From positions 57,305,339-57,369,338 of the forward strand of contig OX439043.1 in assembly GCA_949317995.1 (NCBI GenBank): DNA of 64,000 bases. Reading direction: 5' to 3'. Every line of letters begins with the position of its first letter. The first letter of the stretch is position 1. The notes beneath the pieces were generated by a model. The model made no database searches, was not told the DNA's origin, and saw nothing but the letters and a program-made list of their open reading frames with translations. The DNA comes from Acholoe squamosa. Lineage: Eukaryota; Annelida; Polychaeta; Phyllodocida; Polynoidae. The translations under genes and the position numbers were made by a program. Shown here piece by piece: positions 57,051 to 64,000 of this stretch.

Positions 57051-57880
57051 AGCATAGAGGGTAAATTCAGAAAGTGGTAAAAATGTAATAAAATAATGCC
57101 GAGCCCAAATACCCAAGTGTGGTGATAATTCCATCATAGTGGATGTGGTAGCAGCCCCCCCCCCCCACACACACACATACAAACACATAAGTGCCCATGT
57201 GCGCGATCAGAATCAAATAAACATTATAATAGTGGGTTGGTTTGGAGGGACGGGGCCATTGTAATACCGGGGTATGTGATCTTTCCAGCTGATCATGATC
57301 ATCTAAACCAAAGCTGGGACCCAAACCCATCTGACGACAAAGTTATGGCAATAGGTAGTTCATATCTAGTACCGTAAATATTTGCCCGGGGTAGAAGTAG
57401 TAATGGGGGTTTAGAGAAATAAATGTTATCTTGATTATGACCTAGCTGTAAACCATGTCAGCTTCAGTGCAGCTCGGTCTCAAGCCTCCCGTTAAATTGG
57501 CTCATAGTAGTCCAATTAATCATTCCAGTGCCTTGATTCCCTAATTTCGTCCCATTTAATCTGTCTAGTTAACTGACAAAAATCGAGAATCTGTCGAGTT
57601 ACCTGACAAAAATCGCAGAGAAAATGAGAAATATGAATTTGCTAATGTTGATACATGCATGAGCACCTATCACCTTGCAGGAAGAGGGTTGTCTTCCTCT
57701 CTTCCCCTCTCTATTTTTTGCTGTGGTGCCAGACAGATTCCAATTTCATGGTCTGAGCATGGCATGACATCTTTTCTCCTTTCTCTTTTGGGAGAATCAT
57801 GAGTCTCAGACACGATAACCAGGCATGGACAGATGAGGGTTGGTCAGGCCTAAAAAAAAATGTGTTCATGTATCCCGACC

Positions 57881-58767
57881 TACCGTAATCTCCCGCGTAG
57901 AAGGCGCGTCTTCTACGCCAAACAAAATGCTGCTGGGTCTTATACGCGGGAGGGTAATTGCCTTGAGTTGGGGGTGCGCCTTATACGCGGGTTTTTCCAA
58001 CATCTCATTTGGGAAAATGCGCCGATGACAACTTGAACTCATAGCGCCAGCACCGCGGCAGACCGGGAGGTGTCAACGCGCTTGGCGGGTTCAAGCCGAC
58101 CGTGTGCCGATGACAGCATAGACTCAACAGGTTGACAATGCGGTGTGGCTTGCCGGGGTGTAGGGAACACGTGGGCCGATGACAGCATCGACTCATAGCG
58201 CTAGCGCCGCAGCAGACCGGGAGGTGTCGACGCGCTCGCCGGGGATAAGACCCACCATACGCCGATGACAGCTTGAACTCATAGCGCCTGCACTGCGGCA
58301 GACCGTTCGGTGTACAGGCGCTCAGCGGGTTTGACGCCGACCGTGTGCCGCTGACAGCTTGAACTCATAAAGCCAGCACCGCGGCAGACCGGGAGGTGTC
58401 GACGCGCTCGCCGGGGATAAGGCCCACCATACGCCGATGACAGCTTGAACTCATAGCGCCTGCACCGCGGCAGACCGGTCGGTGTACAGGCGCTCAGCGG
58501 GTTTGACGCCGACCGTGTGCCGATGACAGCTTGAACTCATAAAGCCAGCACCGCGGCAGACCGGTCACTGTAGAATAGGGGGTGGGGAGGGGGGGGCGCC
58601 TTCTACGCGAAACAGCCCCCCTGTGAGTTGGGGGGGCGCCTTATACGCGGGTTTTTCCGGAAATCGATCCAGAAGAGGTACGTGCGCCTTCTACGTGAAA
58701 AGGCCTTCTCTGAGTTGGGGGGGCGCCTTCTACGCGAGCTGCGCCTTCTACGCGGGAGATTACGGTA
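57881..58767. mobile_element. 887-bp TA-CCGTAATCTCCCGC MITE with an internal satellite
   Basis: Ends CCGTAATCTCCCGCGTAGAA and CTACGCGGGAGATTACGG between TA dinucleotides, as in the short copies. The interior is expanded: from 58021 to about 58570 there are about six and a half GC-rich units of some 86 bp, each starting (G)CCGATGACAGC(T/A)T and containing CACCGCGGCAGACCG. Confidence 0.88.
58021..58570 (+). repeat. GC-rich tandem repeat, about 86-bp units
   Basis: Units start GCCGATGACAGCTTGAACTC and run through AGCACCGCGGCAGACCG. Alternate units are more alike (those ending CGGGGATAAGRCCCACCATA versus those ending GACGCCGACCGTGTG), so the working period is about 172 bp. GC-rich against AT-rich flanks. 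Confidence 0.88.
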
Positions 58768-59024
58768 CCCTAATTTTTTGGCCCGACCCCCTTTTTTTCT
58801 TTTTTTTAGAAATTTTTGGTAAATATGACTTAAAATTCAAGAAAAATGTAAAAAAAATGAAATAACCAACATTTTTATAGTTTTTAAAGTTGGTTTATCT
58901 TTTGAACCATGTTTAATGTCATTTTGGCAATTTTTGGCATCCAGGAACTTTAAAAAAAAAAATTATAATTATATAATAGACACAACTATGACAACAAACA
59001 TTGGTTTCAGTTGTTTTTATTATA

Positions 59025-59465
59025 CCATTGTAAGGGGTTGTGGCCTTACGGACCTGGGGGGTTCGGGTCTTACGATTCGGAAAGAAAGAGTAAGACGGTG
59101 TTTCAAGTGTATGCCAACGGATAGATTTTATTACGAATGCACACTCACGGCTACCCGATAGTATGAAGAGGGCAGCTAATAATTATCAATGGTGTTCTAC
59201 ATGCTTTGGAGGCCAGAAGGGCCTCTGACGTAGCGGCTGAGCCCTGGGCTTTATATAAGGACCCAGGTGTTCGTCGTCAGATGTCCCCACAGACCCGGAT
59301 CGGTGCTGCCACCTATCCGGAACCTGAGGAACGTCCGACGACTCGACTCACCCGCCACGTCAGACGGTACCCAACGCTATGGTTACATGTTATGTACCTC
59401 TACACCATATTAAATCATGTTGATCACAACGTTTCAGCACATGCAGGCCTTCATCAGGTGATCTG
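59025..59465 (-). repeat. Retroelement-like insert with TATA box and hammerhead-like end
   Basis: The 440-bp block differs in composition from the poly-A-rich element around it. It has CTTTATATAAGG near 59250 and, on the minus strand at 59459-59405, CTGATGA, a short GGC...GCT stem, GAAAC, then GTTG-TGAT-CAAC. That order fits a worn type I hammerhead ribozyme as found in Penelope-like pseudo-LTRs. No coding region. Confidence 0.4.
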
Positions 59466-59977
59466 ATTTAAAAAAAAAAGAAAATCTAAAAAAAAATATA
59501 AAAAAATATCCGACCTACCCTAATTTTTTGGGCTATGTTACCTGAACACAAGAATTTTTTTTTAGGCCTCAACACTCATATTTACCAGCAGTACCGGTAC
59601 TCTATCCATAAAGATATATCCATAAAATTCAGTGTATATCCATAAAATTATGGTTAAAGGGGAACAACCTTAGTATTTACCAGGTTGCTTCCCCGGTGCT
59701 TCCATCATCCATGCGTTTATTGGTATTTCCAAGATCTACCTAGGTCCAGAATTAGCCTGTATGACATGGATTACGTTGGGGAAGTCCAGTGATGCCAGAG
59801 TGGTGTGATCTATGTAGGCGGTGTTTCACATATACCCCTGTATGATGGTATCTTATGTAAGTTATTGTGTGAGATGGATTTAAATACTCTGGGCTTGACT
59901 AGTCCCCGCAGTGCCCCAACTTTTAAACTAGAATTTTGCTTTAATCTCTTACTAGCACTTTTAGAAAAGTTAAAGTA

Positions 59978-60376
59978 GCATGTGGGCAGCTGGTGTCCAT
60001 ATGCGCGGGCCTGGGCTTACATGCTTGTCTTTTGCCATGGGATTCCCCCTCAGTGAACCACGTCTGAGTGATCAAAGGCCGTGGTTTGTCTGGCCCTGCC
60101 TATGGGACCAGGCAAATAAAAGAACACTTGCTATCCTTCGAAAAGAGTAGGGGAATGAAGCCTCGGTAGCGGTTTTCCCCCTCGACCCTCCTCATAGATT
60201 CGGTCATTCATCTCATAGATTCGGTCATTCATAGATTCGGTCACTGCTGTGTCGGGCAAGCAGCATATAAATACCTGTCCAAAAAGAAAAGAAAGGACTT
60301 AATGTCCGAGAAACCTTGAATGTCTGAGTTCCTCGATGGCCCCCGGACGTAAAACTAAACAAACAAACAAACAAAA
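59978..60376 (+). mobile_element. SINE family 2, intact copy with (AAAC)n tail
   Basis: Begins GCATGTGGGCAGCTGGTGTC, shares its whole body with 47219-47819, and ends GGACGTAAAACTAAACAAAC then several CAAA units. It holds the empty site (single CTATCC) of the 160-bp MITE found in the other copy. Confidence 0.8.
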
Positions 60377-60534
60377 GCATGTGCTTTGTCTATTCTGAAT
60401 TATGAGAAATGCCATTTCCAAAGGCAAACACGATACTGTACCCACTTGACACTCGCACCAGACAGTTTCTATGGTCTGTACTTTCTCACAGTAAACCGAC
60501 CCATATGAATGGACTAGACTGTAGACATGCGGGA

Positions 60535-60562
60535 CAGATTGTGTGTGTGTGTGTGTGTGTGA
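60535..60562 (+). repeat. (GT)n microsatellite
   Basis: Run of GT pairs from about 60539 to 60560, ending GAGTTGG. Confidence 0.9.
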
Positions 60563-60839
60563 GTTGGTGTAACCAGCAAATTGGGGACATTCATGGGAAC
60601 ACACCTACAAACTGGGGACATCTTGCGAACCGGGGACGGCTCACTTCGCATGACCTTGAGAAAAGGGGGGCAATGGGTTTGGGTATCACAAATGACCTTG
60701 AAAAATGGTTATGAACATGATTTCTAGTGTGTCAACAAAATGTCCCCAATTTGGCCTGGAGCAACTTGTGCTGTGTGTAAAAAGTTAGAGATTTTTTTGT
60801 GATTTTTGCCTGTGTGTAAAAGTCCCCAATTTGTTTTGC

Positions 60840-61350
60840 ACACTGAGGACATGGCCACACAATGTGTGTAGGCAAATAGAGAACTTGGTCTAAGATACAC
60901 TCCACACAGTGTGTATATGCATATAGAGGATATGGTCTTAGATACACTCCACACAGTGTGTGTAGGCAAACTGAGGACACGGCCACACAGTGTGTGTAGG
61001 CAAATAGAGGACTTGGCCTTAGATACACTCCATACAGTGTGTGTAGGCAAACTGAGGACATGGCCACACAGTGTGTGTATGCAAATAGAGGACATGGTGT
61101 TAGATTCACTCCACACAGTGTGTGTAGGCAAACTGAGGACATGGCCACACAGTGTGTGTAGGCAAATAGAGGATATGGTCTTAAATACACTCCACACAGT
61201 GTGTGTAGGCAAACTGAGGACACGGCCACACAGTGTGTGTAGGCAAATAGAGGACTTGGCCTTAGATACACTCCATACAGTGTGTGTAGGCAAACTGAGG
61301 ACATGGCCACACAGTGTGTGTATGCAAATAGAGGACATGGTGTTAGATAC
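60840..61350. repeat. Minisatellite of about 81-bp units in a 243-bp higher-order repeat
   Basis: Units contain CCACACAGTGTGTGTAGGCA, then either AACTGAGGACACGG(CC) or AATAGAGGACTTGG, and TTAGATACACTCC. The variant GAGGACACGG recurs at 60973 and 61216, 243 bp apart, three units. Because 81 is divisible by three, frames stay open on both strands (up to 231 codons), which explains the long but meaningless ORFs. Related fragments continue at 61700-61800 and 61980-62100. Confidence 0.9.
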
Positions 61351-61794
61351 ACTCCCAGTCAATATGAAAACTCGTCGGACATTTGCTTTTGCTGACAAAA
61401 TTGTTCCCGGACCAACCAAATGTCTGGCTGTATTTATGGGACCTTAGGCTACATTTTGTTTTTTACGGCATGCAAATCGGACCATTATTGAGGTTTTTAC
61501 CGCCTAAAACAAAAGCAGTTACTTTTAGTTAAATTTTGAAGAGTTAAATGGTTAAAATAGTTATTTAATTCAGTTTTTTTATTATTCATTTCTCATCAAA
61601 AATAATCTTGAAGTATTCATTCCTGCCAAAATCAATCCGGGCCTGCGGTATGATGAGATCTGCAGGACCTTATGGCCTGCAAGGGGAAAAACTTTTCTTA
61701 TAGACTGCACTCCACACAGTGTGTGTATGCAAACTGAGGACATGGCCACATAGTCTATGCCAATAGAGGACATGGTATTAGTTAAGGTCCACAC

Positions 61795-61990
61795 AGTGTG
61801 TGTGTACGGGCTTCCCTAGCCCACTTATAAGGGTCTATATCTCCTCTTTTCTATCCCCTCGGATGTATGTGGTGCACATATGCGCGGGCATCGATACATT
61901 GCTCTGTGAAATTGTGTAATGTAGTTCTCGCCATGAATATGACCTTAGCTGTCAAAATGGCGTTAAACATCTATTACTCACACAGTGTGT
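61795..61990 (+). mobile_element. SINE family 1 copy inserted in the minisatellite
   Basis: CGGGCTTCCCTAGCCCACTT to GGCGTTAAACATCTATTACT, full length, plus strand. CACACAGTGTGTGT lies on both sides, so it landed in the GTGTGTG part of the 81-bp repeat. GCGCGGGCATCGATACATTG shows light decay. Confidence 0.87.
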
Positions 61991-62099
61991 GTAGACAAAT
62001 TGGGGACATGGCCCCACAGTGTGTCTATGCAAAAAGAGGACTTGGTCTGAGACACAGCATGTGTACAGGCAAACTGGGGACTTAATCTAAGATATACTC

Positions 62100-63545
62100 C
62101 ATGCAGAACTATCAACACAATATCAACCAGTTGGTAATGTTGATGAAATTGTTAATGAGAGCGACTGATTCCTGACAACTCAAGGGACATCCCACTCAGA
62201 AGGCCATGTTCTGTTCCAGCTCTTACACCATCGTGGTCCAGCCAGGGGGTCCAGGCCCATTGAATCTCGACCTTCACCAGGACTTTTTCCAGCAAAGACT
62301 GCTGTGCAACAACTGACCACCCAGCTTCTAGTGGTTTACCTCTAACCCTAAGTTATCAGCAGCCTCCTTAGTATTCCTCCTGCAGTTTTCGCAAACTTCT
62401 CTGAATGCTTCTCGTTTGTCTGTTCTGTGGCTCCCTGCTGGGGTAGTGTGCTTTTCAGGTGACTCTTTGAATTATCGCTCACTACTGGTTGCTATATAAC
62501 TATTCCCTCCTAGGATAGATCAACTAAGCTGGCTCTTCTGCCCCCACCTAATATGTCTTTGAGCCTTTGTCTATCCTCAAATTCTCTCCCTCTATTTACT
62601 GGCATGCCTTACCAACTTAGGCAGTTGGAGGTATACACTATCTAGTCAGTTGCCTGGGCACACTCTCAGGAGGCCCTACCCAGGATGGGTGAATGGCATC
62701 AGGTTAATAGTTGGACAAATCTGACACACATCTTCCTCGGGATAGCCTTCTAGATGCCTGTCCCTCATTTCTGGGCTTAAGTGGACAATATGTTAAAGAC
62801 TGGGACTATACAGCCAGCCAAATGCCATGGTGCATGGAGCTCTTTTGGGCACCCCCTTATAATGCCAGAGCAGTATAGGGTGAGCTTCTAGAACATAGTT
62901 TGGTTAAGGGCAAATTTTGGAGGAAAAGGACTACGAGGGGGGGAGAAGACTCATGGGCCTTCCCTCAGAGCATCTCAACTGAAGATGCTGCCCCCTGGTG
63001 TTTTACATTACAGTTGCATAATTTAGTGGTGCATGATAATAGCAACGTCAAACAAATCTAGCAATCTCCAAGCAGATCCTTTCGGAGGTACATTTTTAAA
63101 GTTTCTCTGAAACTACCAGTCAGATCTTAACATATGACCTGAAGCCCATGGGGAGTACCATTTAGATCTGCAGTTGTAGGGAGATTTCCCTTATCAATAA
63201 CCACAGGAAGTGTGCCAATATCTCTGAACTGAGATCTAATATGGCGACCATTGCAGATTTACTGGCAACTTTTGAGGTTATTAAACGATTTACCAAGCAA
63301 GTAAACAAAGAACACCTCAAAAGTAAAGTATCAGGAACTAATTAAGTTTGTGAAACACCCCAAAAGTATTAGAACATTTTTGTTTAAATGTCAACATATC
63401 ATGTCAAATTAGCTGGCACTTACCTCACTTCTACACAGGTTGAAAATTTTGCTTCATCTGGTACCCCAAGGGTACCCCACTCTGAAGCAGTCACAAATTG
63501 AACATTTCTAACCAGCGATCTAGCAACCCATTTTTATATATAGTG
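62100..63545. other. Non-coding stretch, nothing recognised
   Basis: Mixed-composition DNA without a long frame or clear inverted repeat. It may be decayed mobile-element sequence but no motif supports a family. Confidence 0.4.
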
Positions 63546-63548
63546 TAA

Positions 63549-64000
63549 CCAAAATGGCAGGACCCCACACTCCAGGGTGGTGACTGAACAAGGATCCCAC
63601 ATCCCAGGATCAGAAGGTGTATGAACCAGGAAGGTGTCTGTATTGTCTAATTCTCATGATCCTTATGGGACAGGTCTTATCTAGTTCTGTGTGCATAATT
63701 GCACACATGATATCCCAGCATGTATTAGGGTCCCTGCTATAATAGAAGTTGTGCAAGTCAAAATACTTAAGTGCTTGATGAAAATCATTTTTGACATAGT
63801 ACCTGTATGATCTCCCAACAAATTAGATACTAGTCATGTTTAAAAAATACATATCCTTATCCATGCACCTGCCTACCCCTTTTTACACAAATTTATATTG
63901 ATCTATATTGATGTACCAATTCCATGATATAAGTGATATCACCAACATGTGCACTAAAATGACAGGGCCCCACACTCCAGGGCAGTGACTGAACAAGGAT
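63549..64000 (+). repeat. Direct repeat about 406 bp apart at the right edge
   Basis: AAAATGGCAGGACCCCACAC near 63551 and AAAATGACAGGGCCCCACAC near 63956 both continue TCCAGGG(T/C)(G/A)GTGACTGAAC, AAGGAT. The second copy is cut by the window end. It may be a long tandem repeat or the two ends of an element. Confidence 0.7.

Larger units (their letters stand above)
57846..59568. mobile_element. AGGCCTAAAAAAAA element holding two nested insertions
   Basis: Left AGGCCTAAAAAAAAATGTGT then TCATGTATCCCGACC; right TACCTGAACACAAGAATTTT then TTTTTAGGCCT. Two later insertions are inside: the MITE 57881-58767 and a block around 59025-59465. Cutting out the first leaves CCGACCTACCCTAATTTTTT, the exact string seen near the right end. 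Confidence 0.75.

Noticed and set aside
60724-61447. Frames of 231, 206 and 178 codons on both strands
   Set aside because: The 81-bp unit is divisible by three, so frames stay open on both strands without selection. No start context or domain supports a protein.

Overview
This window is eukaryotic, almost certainly from an invertebrate animal. Genes are split by GT-AG introns, most of the DNA is non-coding, and the repeats are animal-type: tRNA-like SINEs, miniature inverted-repeat DNA transposons (MITEs), a Penelope-like reverse transcriptase fragment, a Ty3/Gypsy integrase and several satellites. I cannot name the species. The style would suit an invertebrate deuterostome (lancelet, echinoderm, hemichordate) or a lophotrochozoan, and that is inference only. 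No tRNA, rRNA, CRISPR or bacterial-type operon was seen.

Two genes are well supported, both on the plus strand. FBXW4 (F-box/WD40 protein) runs from 3535 to 8782 in nine exons that splice in phase to a 412-residue protein. SUOX (mitochondrial sulfite oxidase) has a presequence exon at 13068-13326, a 10.4 kb intron, and one large exon at 23703-25201 with the haem and molybdenum-cofactor domains; the joined product is 585 residues. Their jobs (ubiquitin-ligase substrate choice and sulfite oxidation) are unrelated.

Weaker gene candidates are: a divergent first exon on the minus strand at 3230-3370 facing FBXW4; a head-to-head pair of paralogous open reading frames at 17455-17994 inside the SUOX intron; a CpG-rich promoter-like block with a short first exon at 45880-46274; and a short first-exon-like ORF at 54685-54747.

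Layout. 1-1995: degenerate 16-bp satellite. 2000-3060: dispersed repeats, including two copies of an element carrying an E-box and CCAAT box. 3061-8782: FBXW4, with a Penelope-like fragment in intron 4. 8783-13067: intergenic DNA with MITEs and SINEs. 13068-25201: SUOX, its long intron packed with nested repeats. 25202-64000: no confidently identified gene, but many mobile elements: a tandem duplication (28.9-29.6 kb), an integrase fragment (29.9-31.1 kb), a direct duplication ending exactly at a 2.4-kb foldback element (34.3-38.5 kb), two higher-order minisatellites (41.8-42.6 and 60.8-61.4 kb), nested MITEs with a new 86-bp satellite (57.8-59.6 kb) and SINEs.

The most distinctive signals are the head-to-head exon pair at 17.5-18.0 kb, a set of CAGGG-ended elements with 5-6 bp target duplications (one with its empty site elsewhere in the window), and the MITE that grew its own internal satellite.
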